The translations under genes were made by a program, and so were the position numbers. A stretch of DNA of 64,000 nt. Origin: Gracilibacillus massiliensis. Lineage in GTDB: Bacteria > Bacillota > Bacilli > Bacillales > Amphibacillaceae. Numbering within the stretch: the stretch's first letter is position 1; every line of letters begins with the position of its first letter. Where the stretch lies: NCBI RefSeq assembly GCF_001458115.1, contig NZ_CZRP01000011.1, positions 186,001 through 250,000 of the forward strand, written 5' to 3'. Under the pieces are notes generated by a model. That model made no database searches, had not been told where the DNA came from, and saw nothing but the letters and a program-made list of their open reading frames with translations. Of this stretch, positions 46,157-55,008 are shown in pieces.

Positions 46157-47101
46157 ATGCAGGGTAACGATGTAGCAAACGAATCCAATAAAAAGGAAAA
46201 GATAACGAGATTAAAAACACAAAAATCAATCGACCTTGTCGGTTTTGCATTTATATCCCCATGGCTAATTGGGTTTTTAGGATTTATAGTTGGTCCTATG
46301 TTAGCTTCATTGTATTTTTCTTTTACCGATTATGATTTATTATCTGCTCCAACATGGATAGGTCTTCAAAATTACGTTGAAATGTTTACCAATGATCCAC
46401 GGTTTTTTCAAGCAATAAAGGTAACATTTATCTTCGTGTTTGGTTCGGTGCCATTGAAATTAGCTTTCGCTTTATTTGTAGCCATGTTATTTAATACGAA
46501 ACGAAAAGGTGTCGGTCTATATCGAACACTATACTATGTTCCATCGATTCTTGGTGGTAGTGTTGCAATAGCTGTTGTATGGAGACAATTATTCGGTCGT
46601 GAAGGTGCTGTTAATGATATTTTAGGCTTTTTTGGAATTGAAGGTACAAGTTGGGTATCGAGTCCAGACTTCGCGTTATCCACTTTGATTATATTAGTTG
46701 TATGGCAATTTGGTTCACCAATGCTTATTTTCTTGGCTGGTTTGAAAGCGATACCAAATGAATTGTATGAAGCGGCTGCCGTAGATGGCGCTAGTAAATT
46801 CTTGCAATTTGTTCGTATCACACTCCCGATGCTTTCACCTGTCATATTCTTTAATCTTGTTATGCAAACGATTCAAGGTTTTATGGCTTTTACACAAAGT
46901 TTCTTGATCACCAATGGTGGTCCAATGGATAGAACATTATTCTATGCTGTTTATTTATATGAAAAAGCATTTGCTCACTTTGATATGGGGTATGCATCTG
47001 CATTAGCATGGATTCTATTAATCATATGTGGTATTTTTACTGCTTTTATTTTCCAAACTGCCAAAAGTTGGGTTCATTATGAATCGGAAGGAGGGAATTA
47101 A
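46157..47101 (+). CDS. Sugar ABC transporter permease (MalF/UgpA type)
   Basis: A 314-residue permease with six membrane segments. It has the CUT1 start FAFISPWLIGFLGFIVGPMLASLYFSFTDYDLL and the EAA loop (ELYEAAAVDGASKFLQFVRITLPMLSP) that contacts the ATPase. ATG 46157 has ATAGGAGG upstream. It forms a heterodimer with the next gene product. The substrate is unknown, but the CcpA and YesMN-type control indicates an oligosaccharide. Confidence 0.93.
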   Translation: MQGNDVANESNKKEKITRLKTQKSIDLVGFAFISPWLIGFLGFIVGPMLASLYFSFTDYDLLSAPTWIGLQNYVEMFTNDPRFFQAIKVTFIFVFGSVPLKLAFALFVAMLFNTKRKGVGLYRTLYYVPSILGGSVAIAVVWRQLFGREGAVNDILGFFGIEGTSWVSSPDFALSTLIILVVWQFGSPMLIFLAGLKAIPNELYEAAAVDGASKFLQFVRITLPMLSPVIFFNLVMQTIQGFMAFTQSFLITNGGPMDRTLFYAVYLYEKAFAHFDMGYASALAWILLIICGIFTAFIFQTAKSWVHYESEGGN

Positions 47102-47103
47102 TC

Positions 47104-47949
47104 GTGAAAAATCATCATACTAGAAAGACGTTAATTTATCACGGTTCGATTTGGATTTTAGGATTTATCATGATTTATCCGATTTTGTGGACGATTGCCA
47201 GTTCATTAAAACCAGAATCAGAGATATTTCGAAATGCCGCTTCACTTATTCCCTCTGAATGGGTTTGGGAAAACTATGCAAAAGGATGGGAAGGTTTTGG
47301 TAATTTATCATTTTCCACTTTCTTTATTAACTCTACGTTTGTAACAACGATGGTTGTAATCGGTACATTGTTTTCTTCAACATTAGTAGCGTTTGGGTTT
47401 GCTCGTGTGAATTTTCGCTTTAGGACTGCTTTATTCGTATGTATGATCATCACATTAATGTTACCGCAACAAGTTACATTAATACCACAATATATTTTGT
47501 TTCATAATTTAGGTTGGGTAAATACCTATCTACCTTTAATCGTTCCGTCTTTTATAGGTGGTATTCCATTCTTTATTTTCTTAATGATTCAATTTATAAG
47601 AGGTATACCTAGAGAACTTGATGAGGCAGCGTATATGGATGGAGCTAGTACGTTTCAAATCTTTTGGAGAATTATATTACCGTTAACTACACCTGCGTTA
47701 GCTACTGTTGCCATCTTCTCCTTTTATTGGACATGGGATGACTTCATGACTCCGCTTGTTTATTTAAATGATACGAGTTTATATACGGTGGCGTTAGGTT
47801 TACAATTATTTTCAGACCCTTCTGCCTTATCAGCATGGGGCCCAATGTTTGCGATGAGTGTCGCATCGATTGTTCCACAATTGTTGGTATTCTTATTTTT
47901 CCAAAAGTATCTCGTCGAAGGGATCACAGCAGGAAGTGTAAAAGGATAG
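47104..47949 (+). CDS. Sugar ABC transporter permease (MalG/UgpE type)
   Basis: A 281-residue permease with six membrane segments, starting at GTG behind GGAAGGAGG, 2 bp after the previous gene. It has the MalG-type features FIMIYPILWTIASSLKPESEIF, the EAA loop RELDEAAYMDGASTFQIFWRIILPLTTPALAT, and ends VEGITAGSVKG. It completes the importer with the preceding permease and binding protein. Confidence 0.94.
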   Translation: MKNHHTRKTLIYHGSIWILGFIMIYPILWTIASSLKPESEIFRNAASLIPSEWVWENYAKGWEGFGNLSFSTFFINSTFVTTMVVIGTLFSSTLVAFGFARVNFRFRTALFVCMIITLMLPQQVTLIPQYILFHNLGWVNTYLPLIVPSFIGGIPFFIFLMIQFIRGIPRELDEAAYMDGASTFQIFWRIILPLTTPALATVAIFSFYWTWDDFMTPLVYLNDTSLYTVALGLQLFSDPSALSAWGPMFAMSVASIVPQLLVFLFFQKYLVEGITAGSVKG

Positions 47950-48012
47950 CATATAAGACGAAAAACCATAGGCTATTCTCTAAAAAGTGGAGAAAAAATT
48001 CTAATTCAGAAA

Positions 48013-48060
48013 AATCCAAACGATTTCGAAATCCATTCGAATATAATCGTTTGGATTTTC
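48013..48060 (+). terminator. Terminator after sugar ABC operon
   Basis: AATCCAAACGATT pairs with AATCGTTTGGATT (48045-48057), with an inner TTCGAA-based stem, followed by TTTC. Nearly the same terminator closes uxaC-gnd at 34876. Confidence 0.8.
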
Positions 48061-48068
48061 TTAGTAGA

Positions 48069-48770
48069 AGGAAAGTGGGACACATTTTTTGTGATAATTA
48101 TGAGATTTAAAAACTGTGTAACATCCGCTTCGGCTTGTCGGCTTCTCTTTCCGCGGGTTTTTCTTCTCAGCTAACTTTTTAAGCAAAGTGCGCTTAAAAA
48201 GTGGATCTTCGAATAAAAACATCCCGCAGGAGTTGAAGGAGGCCACTGAAAAACATATTATGGAAATTATTTTCCCCACTTTAACCCCCGAAACACTATT
48301 GAAAATGCATATAATTCCCCACTTTCATATGATATTTAGTATGAATTTTGGGATTGTATTTTTATTGATTAAAAAGGAAGGGGGTTTTTCAGTGGCCTCG
48401 AGTTGAAGCCGACGCCTATGCTTTTTTATACGCTACAACTATAGTTACGATAATCATATTGGCGTGATTTCATATCGTTTATGAATTTGTCTTCAGATTA
48501 CGTATCATATTTAACAACATATGCTCCTATTTGTAACCATCCAAAATGCTAGCATTTGCATCAGTTGTAGAATTTTATTGAGCGGAGGCGGCCACTCCTA
48601 CTCCTGTGGGACTGTTTTTCCTGAAGATCCACTTTTCCATGCGGTTTTTGCTTGGAAAAGTTAGCTGAAGGTAAAACCCCATGGAAAGGGGAGTGGGCAA
48701 GCCGGAGCGGATACCACGCTTATAAACCATGTCAAAATTACTACAAGATTATGTCGCTGTTATTTGATAA
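48069..48770. repeat. Non-coding composite repeat, copy 3 (interrupted by MITE)
   Basis: This fills most of the gap 47950-48913. The left module has a stem from GTCGGCTTC (48137) to GAAGCCGAC (48405-48413), split by the MITE. The spacer and the mirrored right module (about 48575-48725) align with those of copies 1 and 2. The left end AGGAAAGTGGGACAC matches copy 2. The right end is less clear and the limit is approximate. There is no coding capacity. Confidence 0.75.
48239..48399. mobile_element. 161-bp MITE, copy 2
   Basis: It has the same length and, as read, the same sequence as the copy at 10743-10903, with perfect 16-bp terminal inverted repeats. It is flanked by a perfect 9-bp duplication GAGTTGAAG (48230-48238 and 48400-48408). 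The target is the left module of composite repeat copy 3, at the position equivalent (on the other strand) to the insertion in copy 1. Confidence 0.9.
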
Positions 48771-48781
48771 TGTGTAACAAT

Positions 48782-48819
48782 TCATATTGCATTATTCGCT
48801 GTGGATCTATGCAATATGA
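48782..48819. promoter_or_regulatory. Inverted repeat before araC-type gene
   Basis: A perfect 11-bp inverted repeat TCATATTGCAT / ATGCAATATGA separated by 16 bp, about 95 bp before the AraC-type gene that heads the Gfo/Idh cluster. It could be an operator for that regulator. Confidence 0.45.
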
Positions 48820-48913
48820 GTCAATTTTTGCAGAAAATAAAGCAATATTAGTTATTTTATTATCCTATCGTTTACAATAGAATAAAAGTGTAAGTGATAA
48901 AGGTGATGAAAAT

Positions 48914-49774
48914 ATGAATCGAGAATTAATGGTAAATTATCGTTTGCAAGGTCAATTTGGTGAGGTAAAAGCGCATTCCCATCAAGAATATGAAATCTAT
49001 TTGTTTCATCAGGGAACTTGTAGGTATTTAATTCATAACCAAATATATGATTTGCAACCAGGGGATATTTTATTGATGGATGGTTTAGCCCTTCATAAGC
49101 CTAATTTACCGAGAGAAAGTGAATATGTTCGTAGTCATATTCATTTTTCACCAGACGTAATTGAACCAGCATTAGCTTCGATAGGTGCCGCTTCTCTGCT
49201 AGATGTGTTCCACCAACTTCATCATTGTTTGATTCGCTCGTCGAAACGACAGGATATCGAAGAATTGGAACATTTAATCAAGAAGATGAGTGAGGTAAAA
49301 AATGACCAAGTTGCCTCAGAAAAAGAAAAGGAATGGGGCATGAAAGCATTACTGATTCAAGTACTTGTTCTCGTGAACCGTTTAGGTCAAACCTCCTCTC
49401 AAAAAGCTGTCAACGAAAAATACGATAAGACACAGCATGCAGAGAAAATAGCGACATATATCCAGGAAAACTTCAGAAAGAAAATGTCGATTGACCGAAT
49501 TGCTGAAAGTTTAAATTTAAGTAAATCTTATGTGTCACATGTCTTTAAAGAAATGACAGGCTATACCATTATGGAATATGTAATGGCAACTCGCCTCCAA
49601 CAAGTAAAATTTCTTTTGGAAGTAGATGAAGAGAAAACTTTAAATCAAATAGCGGATGAATGTGGTTTTGAAAGCGTTTCTCACTTTAGTCGTTTTTTTA
49701 AAGCGAATGTTGGAATGACGGCTAGACAATATCGTCAGAAACGCCTTGAAATATATAAAAGGAGTGAAAAATAA
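48914..49774 (+). CDS. AraC-family regulator of the Gfo/Idh cluster
   Basis: A 286-residue regulator: an N-terminal cupin sugar-sensing domain (AHSHQEYEIYLFHQGTCRYLIHNQIYDLQPGDILLMD, SHIHFSP) and a C-terminal double HTH (MSIDRIAESLNLSKSYVSHVFKEMTGYTI and NQIADECGFESVSHFSRFFKANVGMTARQYRQ). ATG 48914 lies behind AAAGGTGATG. Its stop overlaps the start of the next gene (TAATG), so it is part of the operon it presumably activates. Confidence 0.92.
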   Translation: MNRELMVNYRLQGQFGEVKAHSHQEYEIYLFHQGTCRYLIHNQIYDLQPGDILLMDGLALHKPNLPRESEYVRSHIHFSPDVIEPALASIGAASLLDVFHQLHHCLIRSSKRQDIEELEHLIKKMSEVKNDQVASEKEKEWGMKALLIQVLVLVNRLGQTSSQKAVNEKYDKTQHAEKIATYIQENFRKKMSIDRIAESLNLSKSYVSHVFKEMTGYTIMEYVMATRLQQVKFLLEVDEEKTLNQIADECGFESVSHFSRFFKANVGMTARQYRQKRLEIYKRSEK

Positions 49775-50916
49775 TGGCAAAAGTTAAATTAGGAATTATT
49801 GGACTAGGACAACAAGGGGGAGCTTATGCTTCTTTCATTAAGGAAGGTCGAGTAGGTAATATGGAAATTGGTGCTATTTGTGATACCGATCCTGAAAAAA
49901 AGAAACGAGCAAATGAAGAGTACCCAGAGGTACCTTTTTATGACAATTATATTGATATGATGGAAAGTGGTGATGTCGATGCTATCGTCACATGTGTGCC
50001 ACACTATTTGCACCCGGAAATGGGTATCGAAGCCTTGAAACGTGATATCCATCCATTACTCGAAAAACCTGCAGGAGTCTATACAAAGCAAGTAAAAGAA
50101 ATTAACGAATTTGCAGCAACTAAACCAGAGCTTACGTATGCGATTATGTTCAATCAAAGAACAAATGAATTATATCAAAAAGTAAAAGAGATTATTGATA
50201 ATGGAGAAATCGGTGCGATTCGTCGTACAAATTGGATTATTACAACATGGTGGCGTCCACAAGGTTATTATGATGCAGGGTCTTGGCGAGCAACATGGGA
50301 CGGAGAAGGTGGCGGTGTCCTCGTTAATCAAGCACCACACCAAATTGACCTACTACAATGGATTTGTGGTATGCCAGAAAAAGTATACACGAAAGCACAA
50401 TATGGCTATCAGCGTAATATTCCAGTAGAAGATGATGTAACCACTGTTTTCGATTATGGAAATGGTGCTACGGGTGTATTCATAACATGTACACATGATA
50501 TTATGGGCACCGACCGCCTTGAAATCCATGGTGATAAAGGGAAAATCGTGGTTGACGATAGTAAAAAGGTAACAGTAAAACGCTTGAATACACCTGAAAG
50601 CGAAATGAGCGATTCGATGTCGATGCAGGATGTTATGAAATTATTCCAAGGTGAAGGACCTGGTTCTATTTATCAGGAAGAAGTATTAGAATTTGAAAGC
50701 GTATGGGGTGGTCAACACGTAGCCGTTTTAGAGAACTTTGCTGCGAACATCTTAGATGGAACACCATTAATCGCACCTGGATCAGATGGTATCAATGGTG
50801 TCGAATTAGCGAATGCGATGCATTTATCAAGTTGGTTAAATAAAGAAATTAGCTTACCGATAAATGAAGAGCAATATTTAGAAGAATTAACGAAACTACG
50901 TCAACAAGAAAAGTAA
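49774..50916 (+). CDS. Gfo/Idh/MocA family oxidoreductase
   Basis: A 380-residue NAD(P)-dependent sugar dehydrogenase. The Rossmann loop is GIIGLGQQGGAYAS, the catalytic Lys is in the EKP motif LLEKPAG, and the active-site His region is VLVNQAPHQIDLLQW. It is the first of three family members in the cluster, with an isomerase in between. The arrangement is reminiscent of the E. coli ycj pathway, where a Gfo/Idh enzyme oxidises C3 of a glucoside. The actual substrate is unknown. Confidence 0.92.
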   Translation: MAKVKLGIIGLGQQGGAYASFIKEGRVGNMEIGAICDTDPEKKKRANEEYPEVPFYDNYIDMMESGDVDAIVTCVPHYLHPEMGIEALKRDIHPLLEKPAGVYTKQVKEINEFAATKPELTYAIMFNQRTNELYQKVKEIIDNGEIGAIRRTNWIITTWWRPQGYYDAGSWRATWDGEGGGVLVNQAPHQIDLLQWICGMPEKVYTKAQYGYQRNIPVEDDVTTVFDYGNGATGVFITCTHDIMGTDRLEIHGDKGKIVVDDSKKVTVKRLNTPESEMSDSMSMQDVMKLFQGEGPGSIYQEEVLEFESVWGGQHVAVLENFAANILDGTPLIAPGSDGINGVELANAMHLSSWLNKEISLPINEEQYLEELTKLRQQEK

Positions 50917-50948
50917 CCAAATTCGGTATAACAATGGGGTGTGAAATG

Positions 50949-51959
50949 ATGTTAAAAGTTGCAATAATAGGTCTAGGTGATATATCGAACATTCATCTTC
51001 CAGCAATCCAACAAAACGAAAATGCACAATTAGTTGCAATATGTGATATCGTTAAACATGTTTCTAACAAGGTAAAGAAAGTTCCTTTTTATAGTGATTA
51101 TCAAGTGATGATGGATGAAGTAGATATCGACTGTGTGCATATTTGCTTACCACATCATCTTCATTATCCCGCTACAAAAGCTGCTGTCGATCGTGGCATT
51201 CATGTGTTATTAGAAAAACCGCTAGCACATTCTAAAGTAGACAGCCAAGCGATTGTTGCTTTGGAAGAACAACATCCAGAGGTTAAAATTGCAGTATGTC
51301 TGCAAAATCGTTTGAATGAAACGGTAGAAGAATTAGCAACTATTGTTAACAGCGGAAAATATGGCAACATTACAGGTGTAAAAGGAATCGTTACGTGGCA
51401 TCGACCAAGATCTTATTATGAAGCAAAACCGTGGCGAGGGAAAATGGAAACGGCTGGTGGTGGGGTAATGATCAACCAGTCGATTCACACCCTTGATCTA
51501 ATGCAATGGATTGGTGGTAAGATCGAAACGATTCGAGGCTCAGTCGATCGCTTGTTAGATTATGGGTTTGATGTGGAAGATACAGCAACTGCACATATCA
51601 AATATGCTAATGGGGCAACAGGTTTATTTTTTGCGACCGTTTCGAATGCGCAAAATTCATCCGTTGAATTTCAAGTGCTATTGGAGAAAGCAAAATTGAC
51701 AATAAAAGATAGTATTTTAACGATTGCAAACGAAGAAGGCAAAAAAGTAAGGTTATTGGAAGACCGTAAATTAGCTGGGTCTAAATTTTATTATGGCGCA
51801 AGTCATTCAAAATTGATAAATAACTTTTATAATCAAATACTTCAAGATGGTCATGATTATATTCATGCAAAAGAAGGTTATGTATCGATGGAGATGATTG
51901 ATTTAATTAACCGATCATCAGAAAATAAGCAAATAATGAAGATGGGGGTTTTACAATGA
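50949..51959 (+). CDS. Gfo/Idh/MocA family oxidoreductase
   Basis: About 336 residues: VAIIGLGDISNIHLPAI at the start, the EKP motif in VLLEKPLAH and GGVMINQSIHTLDLMQWIGG in the active site. The start ATG 50949 (or 50946) follows GGGGTG; a longer frame from 50934 runs over that site. Its stop overlaps the next gene by 4 bp. It shares the overall pattern with the preceding enzyme but is clearly a different paralogue, so the two may act on different steps of one oxidation-reduction route. Confidence 0.9.
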   Translation: MLKVAIIGLGDISNIHLPAIQQNENAQLVAICDIVKHVSNKVKKVPFYSDYQVMMDEVDIDCVHICLPHHLHYPATKAAVDRGIHVLLEKPLAHSKVDSQAIVALEEQHPEVKIAVCLQNRLNETVEELATIVNSGKYGNITGVKGIVTWHRPRSYYEAKPWRGKMETAGGGVMINQSIHTLDLMQWIGGKIETIRGSVDRLLDYGFDVEDTATAHIKYANGATGLFFATVSNAQNSSVEFQVLLEKAKLTIKDSILTIANEEGKKVRLLEDRKLAGSKFYYGASHSKLINNFYNQILQDGHDYIHAKEGYVSMEMIDLINRSSENKQIMKMGVLQ

Positions 51960-52816
51960 CAACTGGTAAAATCGGTGTGCAAATGATGATGTTGAAAGGA
52001 AAAGTGGAAGAGCTTGGTGCCTATGAAACGATGAAAAAAATTCATGAGCTAGGCTTTCGCTCGGTGGAAGTTTCTCAAATTCCGATGACAGCAGAAAATG
52101 TTCAAAAGCTAAAAGAGGCAAGTGATGATTTCAACATTGATATTACGGCGATCTCTGCACCACTAGAACCAATGGTAGCAGGTAAAGAGCAAGAAAACTT
52201 AACAGACAATTACGATAAGATTGTAGCAGATTGTAAGGCACTAGATTGTCAATTCATTCGGATTGGAATGCTTCCATTTTCTATTATGGGAGATAAAGAG
52301 AAAATATTGAATTTTATTGATCGAGCAGAAGAAACTGCTAAGCGATTAAAAGAAGAAGGAATCAAGTTATATTATCATACACACCATATCGAATTCCAAC
52401 GCTTTGATGGTAAGTTTCTATTAGATATTATGAAAGAAAACACCAAAGAACTTGGGTTTGAACTGGATGTGCATTGGATTCATCGAGCAGGCGTTGATCC
52501 AGTTGACTTTATCAAACAATATAAAGATCGAGTTTCTTTAATCCACTTAAAAGATTATCGCATTGGAAATCTTGATGTTACTGAAGAAGATCTAAAAGAT
52601 ATGGGTAACTTTTTCAATAAATTTGTCAATTTAATCGAGTTTGCCGAGGTAGGCGAAGGTAACCTAAATATGTCAGCAATAATTGAAGCAAGTCAGGAAG
52701 CTGGTGCAAAGTATTTTCTAATCGAACAAGACGACACGTATGGCCGTGATCCGTTTGATTGTTTACATGATTCGGCTGAAAACCTTAGAAAGATGGGTTA
52801 CGCTGACTGGTTTTAA
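51956..52816 (+). CDS. Sugar phosphate isomerase/epimerase (TIM barrel, AP_endonuc_2)
   Basis: A 286-residue TIM-barrel protein. Likely metal-site residues lie in RSVEVSQ, YYHTHHIEFQ, ELDVHWIHRAGVDP, LIHLKDY and FLIEQDDTYGRDP, as in the YcjR/IolE-like branch. It is coupled to the preceding Gfo/Idh gene by a 4-bp overlap. In pathways that go through 3-keto-glycosides such enzymes epimerise or isomerise the keto sugar. That function is inferred from context only. Confidence 0.9.
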   Translation: MTTGKIGVQMMMLKGKVEELGAYETMKKIHELGFRSVEVSQIPMTAENVQKLKEASDDFNIDITAISAPLEPMVAGKEQENLTDNYDKIVADCKALDCQFIRIGMLPFSIMGDKEKILNFIDRAEETAKRLKEEGIKLYYHTHHIEFQRFDGKFLLDIMKENTKELGFELDVHWIHRAGVDPVDFIKQYKDRVSLIHLKDYRIGNLDVTEEDLKDMGNFFNKFVNLIEFAEVGEGNLNMSAIIEASQEAGAKYFLIEQDDTYGRDPFDCLHDSAENLRKMGYADWF

Positions 52817-52878
52817 TTGGAATGAACCTAGAAAAACGTATACAATAGGAACAAGATCGTTCAAAGGAGTGAAGTAAA

Positions 52879-53955
52879 ATGAGCAAAGCAGATGGTATGA
52901 ATTATGCGCCTAAAGGTAAACCGAATCCGGTCGTAAAAGACGGTGAATTTGTAATCGCTGCTGTCGCATTAGACCACGGACATATCTTTGGTCAATGTAA
53001 CGGACTTGTAGAAGCTGGCGCAACCTTGAAATGGGTATATGATCCAGATCCCGAAAAAGTAGATAACTTCTTAGAACAGTTTCCACAAGCTAAAAGAGCA
53101 GAATCACTTGAGCAGGTGCTAGAGGATGAGGAAGTAAAATTAGTTGCAGCAGCAGCAATCCCTTCAAAGCGTAGTGCACTTGGCAATCAAGTCATGAGAG
53201 CAGGTAAGGATTATTTTACTGATAAAACGCCTTTCACAACAATGGAACAACTTGAGGAGACAAAGAAAGTGGTTGCTGAAACAGGTCAAAAATATATGGT
53301 GTATTTTAGTGAACGCTTGCATGTAGAGAGTGCTGTATTTGCTGGACAACTTATTGATGACGGTGCAATTGGACAAGTTATTCAAGTTACCGGTTTTGGT
53401 CCGCACCGACTAAATGCACCAAGTCGGCCGCAATGGTTCTTTGAGAAAGAACAGTATGGTGGAATTTTATGTGATATCGGAAGTCATCAAATCGAACAGT
53501 TTCTACATTACGCTGGTTGTGAGGATGCAGAGATTCTTCATAGTAAAGTAGCGAACTATGCAAATCCTGATCACCCTGAACTAGAAGATTATGGTGACGC
53601 AACGCTAAAAGGTGATAATGGTGCCACACAATTTTTCCGAGTAGATTGGTTTACACCAGATGGTTTGAGTACTTGGGGAGATGGTCGAACATTTATTGTT
53701 GGTACAGAAGGTACGATCGAAATTAGAAAGTACGTTGATTTGGCAACAGATAAAGGTGGCGACCAACTATATTTAGTAAATCAAGATGGTGAAAAGCATT
53801 ATGACCTTGCAGGAAAAGTTGGCTTCCCATTCTTTGGTCAGTTAATAAAAGACTGTATCGATCGCACAGAAAATGCAATGACGCAAGAACATGCATTTAA
53901 AGCAGCAGAATTATGCTTGATCGCACAAGAAAATGCATTAGATGTAACGCAATAA
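52879..53955 (+). CDS. Gfo/Idh/MocA-type oxidoreductase with DKTP in place of EKP
   Basis: A 358-residue protein of the same superfamily but a distant branch. The N-terminal region begins with FVIAAVALDHGHIFGQCNGL rather than a classic GxGxxG loop. The catalytic motif EKP is replaced by DKTP (FTDKTPFTT), which keeps the Lys, and the His region reads GILCDIGSHQIEQFLHY. ATG lies behind AAAGGAG. It is the last gene of the AraC operon before a terminator. Confidence 0.88.
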   Translation: MSKADGMNYAPKGKPNPVVKDGEFVIAAVALDHGHIFGQCNGLVEAGATLKWVYDPDPEKVDNFLEQFPQAKRAESLEQVLEDEEVKLVAAAAIPSKRSALGNQVMRAGKDYFTDKTPFTTMEQLEETKKVVAETGQKYMVYFSERLHVESAVFAGQLIDDGAIGQVIQVTGFGPHRLNAPSRPQWFFEKEQYGGILCDIGSHQIEQFLHYAGCEDAEILHSKVANYANPDHPELEDYGDATLKGDNGATQFFRVDWFTPDGLSTWGDGRTFIVGTEGTIEIRKYVDLATDKGGDQLYLVNQDGEKHYDLAGKVGFPFFGQLIKDCIDRTENAMTQEHAFKAAELCLIAQENALDVTQ

Positions 53956-53963
53956 TGATATAA

Positions 53964-54002
53964 AAAAACTGCATTTTACAATCAAAATGCAGTTTTTCTT
54001 TC
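53964..54002 (+). terminator. Terminator after Gfo/Idh cluster
   Basis: A 14-bp perfect stem AAAAACTGCATTTT / AAAATGCAGTTTTT with a short loop, followed by CTTT. Confidence 0.85.
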
Positions 54003-54046
54003 GTCGAGTAATGTTTCTTTTGAAATATTAGTATGATAAAATAACA

Positions 54047-54062
54047 ATAACAACGTTGTTAT
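54047..54062. promoter_or_regulatory. 16-bp palindrome before AEC transporter gene
   Basis: A perfect palindrome ATAACAACGTTGTTAT centred on ACGT, 16 bp before the start codon and touching the ribosome site. The CG-centred symmetry is of the LacI-family operator type. The regulator is not identified. Confidence 0.5.
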
Positions 54063-54077
54063 AAAGGGAGTGAGGGT

Positions 54078-55001
54078 TTGGTAGAATTTTTTGTCATCTT
54101 CAAGGATGTTATTCTCCCTATCTTTATATTAATGGCAATTGGTTATTTTTTATATATCCGATTCACACTAGACTTGGCTACTTTAGCTAAATTAAATATT
54201 TATTTCCTTGTACCAGGCTTTATTTTTGTTAAATTATATGAAGCAACCTTTGGACTGGAATTATTTATTTATGTGTTGTTGTACTTTTTATTACTTATTG
54301 TCTTATTGTATTTGTTGTCTCTTGCAACAGCGTATGTAATGAAAATAACGGGTGGAAAGAAAACAACATTTGCCAATAGTGTCATGTTTTTTAATTCAGG
54401 TAATTACGGAGTTCCGGTCAATGATTTAGTATTCCGCGGAGATCCTTTTGCAATGTCGATACAGGTTATTGTGTTGACACTGCAAAATATATTTCTGTTT
54501 TCTTACGGTATCTTTTCGCTAAGGGCCGCTAAGGAAGGAAAGTGGAAAGCTGCATTAGGCTACTTTAAAATGCCAGTACTTTATGCGATGCTTGCGGGTG
54601 TTTTATTAAATGCTTGGGATGTGGCGATACCAGAACCAATTTGGGTTTCTGCCAACTATATTGCAGATGCTATGATTGCGTTAGCCTTAATGACACTAGG
54701 TGCACAGGTAGCAAAAATGAAATTTAAAAAAGGATTATATACCGTGTATGCAAGTATCGTCTTACGATTAATCGGTGGACCGGTAGTAGCCCTAGTCATT
54801 ATATGGTTATTTCAAATGGAGGATATCATGGCACAAGCCTTATTTATCGCTTCAGCAATGCCAACATCGGTTAATAGTGCTGTAATAGCAGAGGAATATA
54901 AAAGTCATCCAGATCTTGCAGCCCAAACCGTGTTATTTTCTACTATAGCAAGTATGCTAACCGTTACGATTGTCATCTTTTTTGCAAAAATTATTTTTTA
55001 A
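54078..55001 (+). CDS. AEC (auxin efflux carrier) family transporter
   Basis: A 307-residue membrane protein with about ten segments in two five-helix halves. It has ILPIFILMAIGYFLY, FNSGNYGVPVNDLVF in the first half and IASAMPTSVNSAVIAEEYKSHPDLAAQTVLFSTIASMLTV in the second, as in MdcF/MleP-type AEC carriers of organic acids. It starts with TTG behind AAAGGGAG. It stands between the Gfo/Idh cluster and the larA operon and could carry a hydroxyacid such as malate, lactate or a sugar acid. That is inference. Confidence 0.88.
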   Translation: MVEFFVIFKDVILPIFILMAIGYFLYIRFTLDLATLAKLNIYFLVPGFIFVKLYEATFGLELFIYVLLYFLLLIVLLYLLSLATAYVMKITGGKKTTFANSVMFFNSGNYGVPVNDLVFRGDPFAMSIQVIVLTLQNIFLFSYGIFSLRAAKEGKWKAALGYFKMPVLYAMLAGVLLNAWDVAIPEPIWVSANYIADAMIALALMTLGAQVAKMKFKKGLYTVYASIVLRLIGGPVVALVIIWLFQMEDIMAQALFIASAMPTSVNSAVIAEEYKSHPDLAAQTVLFSTIASMLTVTIVIFFAKIIF

Positions 55002-55008
55002 TGGTTTA

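Noticed and set aside
48061-48406. Two 72-codon frames within composite repeat copy 3
   Set aside because: They span the MITE boundary and the hairpin arm, so they cannot be conserved proteins.
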